The notes beneath the pieces are model-generated. The model saw only the letters and a list, made by a program, of their open reading frames with translations, searched no databases and was not told the origin of the DNA. A DNA stretch of 7,820 bases from Methanomicrobiales archaeon (GTDB taxonomy: Archaea > Halobacteriota > Methanomicrobia > Methanomicrobiales > Methanoculleaceae): assembly GCA_012510335.1 (NCBI GenBank), contig JAAZIF010000038.1, positions 1 to 7,820 on the forward strand. Direction: 5' to 3'. The translations under genes were made by a program, and so were the position numbers. The stretch's first letter is position 1. Every line of letters starts with the position of its first letter. Below are positions 1 to 5,764 of the stretch, one piece after another.

Positions 1-77
1 CCCGGGGCGCAAACCCCCTCTAAGGCGCACACTCTTCTTAGTGGTCGCCGGCATCATCATAAAATGGAGTATTAGGC
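1..77. other. Left-edge sequence, no gene supported
   Basis: This short stretch precedes the carbonic anhydrase gene. Two plus-strand frames stay open from the edge, one closing at 73-75, so the tail of an upstream gene is possible, but it is too short to recognise. On the minus strand a run of ATG codons at 58-60 opens a frame leaving the window, with no Shine-Dalgarno sequence before it. The only element I would use is GGAG at 66-69, which serves the gene starting at 78. Confidence 0.3.
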
Positions 78-659
78 ATGATAGAGAAGTTTCTCGAGGG
101 AAACAAGCGGTTTAGGGAAGAAGATTTTGAAAAGAATCCCGGTCATTACAGTGCCCTGGCATCAGGTCAGCACCCGGCGGTTCTCTGGATCGGGTGTTCA
201 GACTCAAGGGTAGACGCCGAGCGCATCACCGGCGCACAGGCCGGTGAGATCTTTGTGCAACGAAACATCGGTAACATCGTCCCGGTCCATGACTGGAACT
301 TCGCGACCGCGCTTGAGTACGCGCTCAACCACCTCAAGGTCGATGATATCGTCATCTGCGGGCACTCAGACTGCGGCGCCATAAAGGCGCTCGATGAGGA
401 GAGCGATGACGCATACGTCCCACTCTGGCTTAATAACGCAATGGAGGCGAAGCGCCGCGTCGAAGCCAGGATCCAGGTGCCAAAGACCCCGGAAGAAGAA
501 GTTCTCCGCCGGCGCCTGATCGAGATCGAGAATGTCGGCCTGCAGATTGAGCATCTCCGCACCTACCCGCCTGTCAGGGTAGCGGAAAAAGAAGGGCGGG
601 TCCGGCTTCACGGCCTGTATTTCGACCTTGCAACCGGGGAGCTGAAGAAGGTATTCTAG
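78..659 (+). CDS. Beta-class carbonic anhydrase
   Basis: This 193-residue cytoplasmic zinc enzyme should interconvert CO2 and bicarbonate. The beta-class signature is complete: CSDSR at residues 40-44 gives zinc ligand Cys40 and the Asp42/Arg44 dyad, and HSDCG at 96-100 gives ligands His96 and Cys99. The C-terminal stretch around 151-189 (NVGLQIEHLRTYP, then LHGLYFDLATGEL) is also typical, and the length is normal for the class. The HSxCG form and overall pattern resemble the plant-type branch. The usual FVHRN segment reads FVQRN at 59-63, a small variation. The ATG at 78 has GGAG at 66-69, eight bases upstream. In a methanogen the likely role is supplying CO2 or bicarbonate to methanogenesis or to carboxylating and carbamoylating enzymes; that role is inference. 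The gene converges on the next one, sharing the CTAG that contains both stops. Confidence 0.95.
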   Translation: MIEKFLEGNKRFREEDFEKNPGHYSALASGQHPAVLWIGCSDSRVDAERITGAQAGEIFVQRNIGNIVPVHDWNFATALEYALNHLKVDDIVICGHSDCGAIKALDEESDDAYVPLWLNNAMEAKRRVEARIQVPKTPEEEVLRRRLIEIENVGLQIEHLRTYPPVRVAEKEGRVRLHGLYFDLATGELKKVF

Positions 660-1000
660 GACTCTTCGAGGGCATACTCAATCTCCTCTTTTATGAGGCC
701 GAGCGAAACCCTCCCGATCGATGTGAGCCTTCCGTTGACCAGGACGATCGGGATCGGCGGGTGGCGCTCCTCGATAAGCTTCCTGATGTAATCAGGTATC
801 CCCTCATCGATCAGTGTCATCTTCACCAAAACCCTGTCACCGTATTCTGCGAGGAGTTCATCGCGCAGCGCGCTGATGGCATCCATCAGGCGGTTTGAGG
901 GGTAACAGGTCTCAAGCCCGCAGGATCTTGTCTCATCACAGGGAAACGGACCGCACTCCGACTCCTCAAACCCGACTATCTCAACAGTCACTTCTGCCAT
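656..1000 (-). CDS. Small four-cysteine thioredoxin-fold-like protein
   Basis: This 114-residue protein has no family I can name with certainty. Its layout suggests a thioredoxin-like fold: an opening beta strand (VTVEIVGF, residues 4-11), a helix around 37-52, a strand at 56-65 (DRVLVKMTLI), a helix, then PPIPIVLVNGRLTSIGRVS at 81-99, where a proline before a strand and the G-R turn resemble the cis-proline end of thioredoxins. In place of one CXXC it has four cysteines at 16, 21, 27 and 32 (C-x4-C-x5-C-x4-C), which could form disulfides or bind a metal or Fe-S cluster. A stop codon lies two codons before the ATG at 998-1000, so the protein cannot be longer; there is no clear Shine-Dalgarno sequence. 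It lies 28 bases after the flavoprotein gene on the same strand, suggesting one transcript and possibly a redox partnership. YuzD-like or other thioredoxin-like proteins are alternatives. Confidence 0.7.
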   Translation of the reverse strand: MAEVTVEIVGFEESECGPFPCDETRSCGLETCYPSNRLMDAISALRDELLAEYGDRVLVKMTLIDEGIPDYIRKLIEERHPPIPIVLVNGRLTSIGRVSLGLIKEEIEYALEES

Positions 1001-1028
1001 GCATCATCGGTTGGGCGGTTATGGGATA

Positions 1029-1910
1029 TCATCTTTCGGCCATAGACCCGAGCAGCGCACGCAGCGCCGACCGGACCTCGCCCTCGGCCCCCTCGATCCT
1101 CCTGATATCCCGGATCCGATCGAGACCGCCAAAGAGCACCGCCCCGGCGGGCTGGATGCCCAGGTTCTTCATAAACGCATCGACCACAGGCGTTACGCAG
1201 GCAAACGGCTCCATCCCCTCCTGCCCCGCGACGGCGATTGCGAGACCCCGGGCGTGGACCTCCTTACCGAGTATCTTCTCCCGGGCGTGGAGCCACTGGC
1301 ACCGGTCCATCACCGCCTTCAGGCCGGCCGGGACGGTGTTTGTGTAGACCGGCGTGCAGACGACGACGAGGGATGCAGACTCAATGGCCCGGATGATCCG
1401 GGGCATGTCGTCGTCTATCGGGCAGTGGCCGTCGTTGTAGCAGACATAGCAACCGATGCACGGCCTGATCTCCATCTCGTGGATGTAGAAGATCCGGGAA
1501 GAGAGGCCGGCCCGTCCGGCCTCATCATCGCACCATGATGCGGCGAGGGCGGAGTTCCCGAACTTTCGCGGGCTCCCCTGCAGTATGACGAGATCATAAA
1601 CCCCTCTATCCGGGAGCGGGCGGACAAGAACCCTCTTTCTGGTGTAGATCTCCGGGCGGGACCGGACGTCATCTGCCAGACGCGCGAAGACTATCCCGGC
1701 CACCCTCCCGGCCTCAAAGAGAGAACCGGGCGGCACCTCGTAGGAGTTGATTGCGTAGGTGTAGACCGGTCTTGCGCCATGGAGGATCTCGATCGTGTAC
1801 CTGAGCATGTCAGGATAGACAAACCCGAGATCGTCCGTGCTGAGCCTGATTGTAAACGTCCCCTCAGGGGTCTCGATCTCTACGGTTTTCTCAACCGCGC
1901 CCTCATTCAT
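1029..1910 (-). CDS. Iron-sulfur flavoprotein, NADPH-dependent FMN reductase family, with extra N-terminal domain
   Basis: This 293-residue protein has two parts. Residues about 102-293 are a flavodoxin-like FMN domain: the phosphate-binding loop GSPRKFGNS at 112-120, the compact cysteine motif C151-x2-C154-x2-C157-x5-C163 typical of methanogen iron-sulfur flavoprotein (Isf) and expected to hold a 4Fe-4S cluster, and the CTPVYTNTVPAGLKAVMDR segment at 185-203 usual in this family. That part alone is about as long as ordinary Isf. Residues 1-100 (strand-rich, with EIETPEGTFTIRLS near 11-24) are an added domain I do not recognise. Isf proteins are soluble electron carriers linked to ferredoxin and, in some cases, to reduction of oxygen species; the partner here is unknown. 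The start is backed by GGGTGA at 1917-1922, six bases upstream. The four-cysteine gene follows 28 bases downstream and probably shares the transcript. Confidence 0.88.
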   Translation of the reverse strand: MNEGAVEKTVEIETPEGTFTIRLSTDDLGFVYPDMLRYTIEILHGARPVYTYAINSYEVPPGSLFEAGRVAGIVFARLADDVRSRPEIYTRKRVLVRPLPDRGVYDLVILQGSPRKFGNSALAASWCDDEAGRAGLSSRIFYIHEMEIRPCIGCYVCYNDGHCPIDDDMPRIIRAIESASLVVVCTPVYTNTVPAGLKAVMDRCQWLHAREKILGKEVHARGLAIAVAGQEGMEPFACVTPVVDAFMKNLGIQPAGAVLFGGLDRIRDIRRIEGAEGEVRSALRALLGSMAER

Positions 1911-1916
1911 CGCGCG

Positions 1917-1922
1917 TCACCC
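1917..1922 (-). promoter_or_regulatory. Shine-Dalgarno site of the flavoprotein gene
   Basis: GGGTGA on the minus strand lies six bases before the ATG at 1908-1910. It supports that start and therefore shows that the unusual N-terminal 100 residues are translated. Confidence 0.6.
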
Positions 1923-2006
1923 AGTATTCTGCCGGCGCTACGAACCGGGGTGAAATTACCCTCTGTTTCAGAATCTCCCGGAGAGGCTCCTGGCCCGTCA
2001 ATACGG

Positions 2007-2014
2007 TTAATAAG
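2007..2014. promoter_or_regulatory. Possible TATA element in an AT-rich patch
   Basis: TTAATAAG (minus strand CTTATTAA) sits in the only AT-rich patch (about 2001-2045) of a GC-rich gap. Read on the minus strand it could serve the flavoprotein gene with a leader of about 70 bases. Read on the plus strand it lies about 33 bases before the ATG of the CarA-like remnant at 2043 and may be the relic promoter of that operon. Sequence alone does not decide between the two. Confidence 0.25.
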
Positions 2015-2042
2015 AAATCTGTTCCACATGATATGATAATTC

Positions 2043-2324
2043 ATGAAGGCGGTCCCGGGTCTTGAAGATGGGACATTTGCTGCAGGGCGGTGTTCTGGCG
2101 CCAGGGGGATCTATTCTGGAGGGCGGGTCTTTTCCACGCGGATGGCCGGCTATATGGAGGCGCTGGCAGATCCCGGGAGAATGTGGCATCCGGCTGATCA
2201 TCAACAGGCCGGCGGGATCATATCCGGATCATGCGGGCGCCGTCGACCACGGCATACACTGCATCACAACGTCCCGGGCTGCGGCGATATCGATCGAGCC
2301 GCCCGGGCACCGCGCCCGGCCTGA
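2043..2324 (+). pseudogene. Remnant of a carAB operon: CarA N-terminus joined out of frame to CarB C-terminus
   Basis: From the ATG at 2043 one frame reads MKAVPGLEDGTFAAG, then G-A-x-G, then RVFSTRMAGYMEALADPG, ending near 2175. This is the signature start of carbamoyl-phosphate synthase small subunit, normally of the form MKAVLGLEDGT...VF.T.MTGYMEALTDPSY. From about 2176, shifted by one base, another frame reads ECGIRLIINRPAGSYPDHAG and then AVDHGIHCITTSRAAAISI, ending near 2290. This resembles the C-terminal allosteric (MGS-like) domain of the large subunit, usually INTP...RRAAVDHGIPCITT. The bulk of both subunits is absent and the frames do not agree, so no functional enzyme can be made. 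Intact CarAB makes carbamoyl phosphate from bicarbonate, glutamine and ATP for arginine and pyrimidines. The simplest reading is a large internal deletion of a carA-carB operon followed by decay. Both matches are from memory of the families; the CarA half is the stronger one. Confidence 0.75.
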
Positions 2325-2327
2325 CGG

Positions 2328-2333
2328 AAAAAA
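2328..2333 (-). terminator. T-run terminator of the betaine transporter operon
   Basis: Six T residues on the minus strand (A-run on plus) lie about 11 bases after the TGA stop of the binding-protein gene. T-runs of this kind are sufficient for archaeal transcription termination. A GC hairpin nearby (arms 2303-2308 and 2314-2319) lies beyond the T-run, so it is not the usual stem before it. Confidence 0.5.
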
Positions 2334-2343
2334 GGGTAGGTTA

Positions 2344-3210
2344 TCAGTTCCCGAGCCAGGCGTCAACCCTGTCGCGGTTGGCGTTGACCCACTTCTGCGC
2401 GGCCTCCTCTTCAGGCATGCCGCCCGCGATATCGGTCATGACCAGAGCGATATCCTCGCCGGTCCACTCGAATCGCTCAAGGATGGCATAAGCCTCCGGG
2501 TCGTCGGTCGCGAGACCCTGCCGCGCAAGGGTCACTATATCCTCGGCACCGCTGTAGACACCCTTCGGGTCATCGAGGAACTTGAGATCGTAGCGGCCGA
2601 ACTTCCAGTGCGGCGACCACCCGGTCACTACAACCCATTTCTCACCGTTGATGGAAGATCCGAGTTCCGCCGCCATGCCGGCGCTGCTGCTCGCAACCAG
2701 GTCGTAGTTGAGGTCGTACTCATCGATGGCCTGCTCGGTCCGGGTCATGATGCCCGCACCGGGCTCGATGCCAACGATCCGGCCGGCGAACTTATCTTCG
2801 ACATCGTTCATCTCCTCGATCGAGTCGATGGTCACGTAGGCCGGGACGACGAGCCCGATACGCGCCGCACCGGGGATGTTATCATTGACGTAATCGATCC
2901 GGTCGCCGTACTGCTCCCAGTAGTGTTCATGCGTGTGCGGGAGCCATCCCGTAGTCGTAAAGTCGACCTTTCCGGTAGCTAGAGCCTGGAAGAGCGGTCC
3001 TGCATCGACCGCAACCGGTTCAACGTCGTATCCGGCTTCCTCGAAGACCTGCTTCATAACGTTGCTGCTTGCTATGGCGCAGTCCCAGGTGACGTAGCCG
3101 ATGCTGATCTTCTTTGCCCCGGTTTCCGTACCGGTGCAGCCGGCAGAGAAGAGGCAGAGCGCCAGGATAAGGCCCATCAATGCGAGTAGTTTTCCAATTT
3201 TTTCAGTCAT
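2344..3210 (-). CDS. opuAC: Glycine betaine/proline betaine ABC transporter, substrate-binding lipoprotein (OpuAC type)
   Basis: This 288-residue extracellular binding protein captures betaine-type osmoprotectants and delivers them to the permease encoded upstream. The N-terminus has two lysines (4 and 7), a hydrophobic run to residue 23 and a lipobox-like S-A-G-C with Cys25, so the mature protein should be lipid-anchored. The OpuAC pattern is clear: IGYVTWDCAIASSNVMKQVF from 37, TGWLPHTHEHYW from 87, and VVTGWSPHWKFGRYDLKFLDDP from 194. Tryptophans 42, 89, 198 and 202 are candidates for the aromatic cage that holds the quaternary ammonium group. A longer reading from a GTG at 3282 is open, but the ATG at 3208-3210 is preferred because AAGGTG lies eight bases before it and the signal peptide then begins normally. 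It is the last gene of the operon, 72 bases after the permease stop. Betaine specificity is family knowledge; the exact substrate cannot be told. Confidence 0.93.
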   Translation of the reverse strand: MTEKIGKLLALMGLILALCLFSAGCTGTETGAKKISIGYVTWDCAIASSNVMKQVFEEAGYDVEPVAVDAGPLFQALATGKVDFTTTGWLPHTHEHYWEQYGDRIDYVNDNIPGAARIGLVVPAYVTIDSIEEMNDVEDKFAGRIVGIEPGAGIMTRTEQAIDEYDLNYDLVASSSAGMAAELGSSINGEKWVVVTGWSPHWKFGRYDLKFLDDPKGVYSGAEDIVTLARQGLATDDPEAYAILERFEWTGEDIALVMTDIAGGMPEEEAAQKWVNANRDRVDAWLGN

Positions 3211-3218
3211 AAAAATCA

Positions 3219-3224
3219 CACCTT
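3219..3224 (-). promoter_or_regulatory. Shine-Dalgarno site deciding the binding-protein start
   Basis: AAGGTG on the minus strand lies eight bases before the ATG at 3208-3210. It favours this start over the GTG at 3282 that would add 24 residues ahead of the signal peptide. Confidence 0.6.
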
Positions 3225-3229
3225 GGTTT

Positions 3230-3248
3230 ACTCTCTCAATCGGAGAGT
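3230..3248 (-). repeat. Intercistronic hairpin between permease and binding-protein genes
   Basis: On the minus strand ACTCTC and GAGAGT form a perfect six-base stem around a seven-base loop, just before the Shine-Dalgarno site of the binding-protein gene. No T-run follows, so it is not an obvious terminator. It could mark a processing or stabilising element that raises binding-protein output over the membrane parts; this is inference. Confidence 0.35.
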
Positions 3249-3282
3249 CATTGTTCACCGGCCCGGTAGGGTCGGGATTCAC

Positions 3283-4128
3283 TCATCGATCCCCCACCTG
3301 CTGCGGCATGAGGTTCTGGGTGATCCGGTCGAGGATTATCGCGATTATAACGATGGCAAGCCCCGCCTCAAAGCCCATGCCGATATTCACCCGCTGGATC
3401 CCCACGAGCACCTGGTACCCAAGCCCGCCGGCACCGATCATCGATGCGATGACGGTCATGGAGAGCGCGAGCATGATGCACTGGTTCACCCCTGCCATGA
3501 TGGTGGGGAGGGCGACCGGGAGCTGCACCTTGAAGAGTTTCTGCTGAGGTGTTGAGCCAAACGCGTCTGCAACCTCTATAAGTTCGACCGGCACCTGCCG
3601 GATCCCGAGGTTGGTGAGGCGCAGCGCCGGCGGCATCGCGAAGACGACCGTAGCAATGGTGCCCGGCACGTTCCCGAGTCCGAAGAAGATCACGGCGGGA
3701 ATGAGGTAAACAAACGGGGGCATCGTCTGCATGAAATCGAGGATCGGCCGGAGCGCGGCGTTGATCGCATCGCTTCCTGCGGCCACGATACCGAGCGGGA
3801 TAGATATCGCGAGCGCGACTATCGTCGAGACGAGGACGAGCGCCAGGGTGAGCATGGCGAGGTTCCAGAGCTGGAGATCCCAGATCAGGAGCAGCCCGAG
3901 CACGGTGAGCCCCGCCAGCCTGATGTCTCGCCGGGTGACGAACCAGACCAGGGCGGTTGCGAGGAGGATCAGGATCGGTGCCGGCATGGCGAGCAGGAGA
4001 TCCTGCAATCCGCCGATGAGGAACCCGAGCACTGCGCTGATGCCATCGAGCAGCCAGCCGAAGTACTGCTCGATCCAGTCGACGAGCACCTCGATAGCGT
4101 CCCCTACGGGCAGTTTAGGCAGATCCAT
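3283..4128 (-). CDS. opuAB: Glycine betaine/proline betaine ABC transporter permease (OpuAB type)
   Basis: This 281-residue integral membrane protein forms the channel of the importer. It starts with the OpuAB-like LPVGDAIEVLVDWIEQYFGW segment (residues 6-25), followed by hydrophobic segments at roughly 28-48, 51-65, 71-87, 90-115, 137-152, 156-168, 207-232 and 252-267. The cytoplasmic coupling loop matches the ABC permease EAA motif: EVADAFGSTPQQKLFKVQLP at 185-204, with Glu185, Ala187, Gly191 and the closing Leu-Pro in place. This loop docks on the ATPase. The ATG at 4126-4128 is chosen because GAGGAG lies eight bases upstream; an in-frame GTG at 4158 and an ATG at 4134 are poorer choices. 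The start lies inside the ATPase gene, overlapping its end by 14 bases, which suggests translational coupling and balanced production. Confidence 0.93.
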   Translation of the reverse strand: MDLPKLPVGDAIEVLVDWIEQYFGWLLDGISAVLGFLIGGLQDLLLAMPAPILILLATALVWFVTRRDIRLAGLTVLGLLLIWDLQLWNLAMLTLALVLVSTIVALAISIPLGIVAAGSDAINAALRPILDFMQTMPPFVYLIPAVIFFGLGNVPGTIATVVFAMPPALRLTNLGIRQVPVELIEVADAFGSTPQQKLFKVQLPVALPTIMAGVNQCIMLALSMTVIASMIGAGGLGYQVLVGIQRVNIGMGFEAGLAIVIIAIILDRITQNLMPQQVGDR

Positions 4129-5374
4129 TAACATCTCTCCTCTTTCGTGCCAATGCACCGAGGATGGCGCCCCGGAATATTAATCCCTGGAGCCTGCTCT
4201 CGTCGTCAACCGCCGCCACGGGATAGGGGCTCCCGGCGATCAGTGATATGATATCGGCGAGTGATGCGTCGAGTGCCACGGTCGGAACGCCGGTGATGAT
4301 GATCTCCTCAAGCCCCCTGCCCGCCCGTACGGCTTCAAGAGCGTCATCGAGCGTAACGAGGCCCTTGAGGCGGCGTTCGCGGTCGACCACAAACACGCTC
4401 CCTATATCGTGTTCTTCCATGAGGTGTAGCGCGACCCGGGGGCCTGCGTTGTACCGTGCAACCGGTTCGGGGCGACGCATCACATCGCTTGCCGATAGCA
4501 CCTTTGTCATATCGACGCCGGCGACGAACTGTTCGACATAGGCATCCACCGGGTTTGTGAGGATCTCTTCCGGTGTGCCGACCTGGACGATCTCTCCGTC
4601 CTTCATCAGCGCGATCCGGTCTCCGAGTTTCAGAGCCTCGTCGAGATCGTGGGTGACAAATATGATCGTCCTCTTCAGGCGCTGCTGGAGGTCGAGGAGT
4701 TCATCCTGCATCCCCCGCCTGATGAGCGGATCAAGAGCGCTGAACGCCTCGTCCATGAGGAGTATCTCCGGGTCGCCTGCGAGCGCCCGTGCAAGCCCGA
4801 CCCGCTGTTTCATGCCGCCGGAGAGCTGGGAGGGCATGCTCGCCCCGTGTTCGCCAAGCCCGACGATCCGGAGGAGTTCTTTGCCCCTCTGGTAGCGCTC
4901 ATCCTCCGGAATGCCCTGGATCTCAAGACCAAAAGCGATATTATCGAGGACCGTCCTGTGCGGGAGCAGGGCGAAACTCTGGAAGATCATGCCCAGGCTG
5001 CGCCGGCGGACCTCTCGCAGTTCATCCTGGCTCATGCTGACGATATCTTCGCCGCCGATCAGTACCCTGCCGCTCGTAGGTTCAATAAGCCGGTTGATGC
5101 AGCGGAGGAGCGTTGACTTCCCGCTCCCGGAGAGCCCCATCAAGACAAAAATTTCGCCCGGCATAACCTCGAAGGAGACGTTATAGAGAGCCAGGGTGTT
5201 TCTGGTCTCCTCGTAGATCTCATCCTTTGAGCAGCCGGAGTTGCGGAGTTCAAGTGCTTTCTTGTGGTCCTGCCCGAATACCCGGGTCAGGCTTTCCACG
5301 CTTATGGTTGGTTGTAATGATCTTGAATTTTCATCTTCGGATAGATTATCAGAGATAACGGAACCCTCCAACAT
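4115..5374 (-). CDS. opuAA: Glycine betaine/proline betaine ABC transporter ATP-binding protein with CBS domains (OpuAA type)
   Basis: This 419-residue cytoplasmic ATPase powers the importer. Residues 22-290 are the ABC domain: the OpuAA/ProV-type insert before the P-loop (FGQDHKKALELRNSGCSKDEI, from 33), Walker A GLSGSGKST at 80-88, Q-loop Gln132, signature LSGGMKQR at 184-191, Walker B ILLMDEA at 204-210 with catalytic Glu209, D-loop SALD at 212-215 and switch His242. Residues about 293-410 form two CBS repeats, which in OpuA-type transporters sense ionic strength and open transport under osmotic stress. Residues 1-21 are an acidic, low-conservation leader. A GTG (5377) and an ATG (5374) sit side by side; I use the ATG because the TATA centre is about 26 bases upstream, pointing to a leaderless start, and no good Shine-Dalgarno sequence exists. 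It is the first gene of the operon. Confidence 0.95.
   Translation of the reverse strand: MLEGSVISDNLSEDENSRSLQPTISVESLTRVFGQDHKKALELRNSGCSKDEIYEETRNTLALYNVSFEVMPGEIFVLMGLSGSGKSTLLRCINRLIEPTSGRVLIGGEDIVSMSQDELREVRRRSLGMIFQSFALLPHRTVLDNIAFGLEIQGIPEDERYQRGKELLRIVGLGEHGASMPSQLSGGMKQRVGLARALAGDPEILLMDEAFSALDPLIRRGMQDELLDLQQRLKRTIIFVTHDLDEALKLGDRIALMKDGEIVQVGTPEEILTNPVDAYVEQFVAGVDMTKVLSASDVMRRPEPVARYNAGPRVALHLMEEHDIGSVFVVDRERRLKGLVTLDDALEAVRAGRGLEEIIITGVPTVALDASLADIISLIAGSPYPVAAVDDESRLQGLIFRGAILGALARKRRDVNGSA
4137..4142 (-). promoter_or_regulatory. Shine-Dalgarno site deciding the permease start
   Basis: GAGGAG on the minus strand, inside the last codons of the ATPase gene, lies eight bases before the ATG at 4126-4128. 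It lies too close to the ATG at 4132-4134 to serve it. Confidence 0.6.
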
Positions 5375-5396
5375 CACGGGTTCTATCTCATCGTTC

Positions 5397-5405
5397 TTAT
5401 AATTA
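5397..5405 (-). promoter_or_regulatory. TATA box of the betaine transporter operon
   Basis: The minus strand reads TAATTATAA, centred near 5400 in otherwise mixed sequence, with a purine-rich stretch (GAGAAAGGG) just upstream that could act as a BRE. The centre lies about 26 bases before the ATG at 5374, the usual archaeal TATA-to-start-site distance. Confidence 0.55.
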
Positions 5406-5441
5406 CCCTTTCTCGGAAATGGCTGATATTTGGGGGAATCT

Positions 5442-5516
5442 GGATCTTTCTGACAATTTACAGTGTTTTCGTGGATAGGGCGTTGTCATGCCGCGGATCT
5501 TTAAAATTATTGTCAG
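5442..5516. repeat. Composite direct and inverted repeat, possible operator
   Basis: GGATCTTT occurs at 5442-5449 and again at 5495-5502. Directly after the first copy is CTGACAAT (5450-5457), and its exact inverse ATTGTCAG follows the second copy at 5509-5516. All four eight-base elements match perfectly. They lie upstream of both outward promoters, where a regulator could bind; no regulator is identified. Confidence 0.4.
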
Positions 5517-5682
5517 TTTACCTATTATCTCTCGTATAAAGCCTGTTCTTCCGGATCCTGATCCTCTGCCTTCCGGCTCCCGGAGCCCCGACCGCGCAGG
5601 ATGGATCCGCCCCACTCCGGCGCCGGCAGTCTGTAAAAAATCGGGCTCTGGCTCCTCGCAGGTGTGCTCATCCGTACCACTC

Positions 5683-5690
5683 TTTTATTT
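5683..5690 (+). promoter_or_regulatory. Possible TATA box of argG
   Basis: TTTTATTT is the best TATA-like run upstream of argG. It predicts transcription starting near 5712 and a leader of about 50 bases holding the Shine-Dalgarno sequence at 5752-5755. A second AT patch at 5703-5712 (TATCGATATA) is an alternative. Confidence 0.3.
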
Positions 5691-5764
5691 GTTGAGAGGT
5701 CATATCGATATAGTTCATTCCAGACCGTCATCAGGCATAATTCAGGAACGCGGAGAGCTATAAC

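Larger units (their letters stand above)
5378..5764. other. Divergent intergenic region between betaine operon and argG
   Basis: These 387 bases carry the outward promoters of the transporter operon (minus) and argG (plus). I find no convincing gene: open frames on both strands lack Shine-Dalgarno sequences and recognisable protein features. The region has an AT-rich part (about 5395-5540) with a repeat cluster at 5442-5516, then a GC-rich part with a small GGCTC/GAGCC hairpin at 5575-5587. Confidence 0.5.

Noticed and set aside
895..1538. Plus-strand open frames of 150 and 179 codons
   Set aside because: Both are antisense to the four-cysteine and flavoprotein genes, arginine/serine/proline-rich or low-complexity in composition, and without family signals.
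2303..2319. CCGGGC/GCCCGG hairpin as a factor-independent terminator for the betaine operon
   Set aside because: On the minus strand it lies after the T-run, not before it. It is more likely chance GC symmetry in the carB relic.
2062..2982. Long plus-strand open frame of 306 codons across the gap and the binding-protein gene
   Set aside because: Most of it is antisense to the clear OpuAC-type gene and is open only because of GC-rich codon bias. Only its first part (2176 to about 2290) is meaningful, as the CarB-like remnant.
5403..5615. Minus-strand 70-codon open frame upstream of the betaine operon
   Set aside because: It begins with GTG without a Shine-Dalgarno sequence, has no recognisable protein features and runs over the operon's TATA region.
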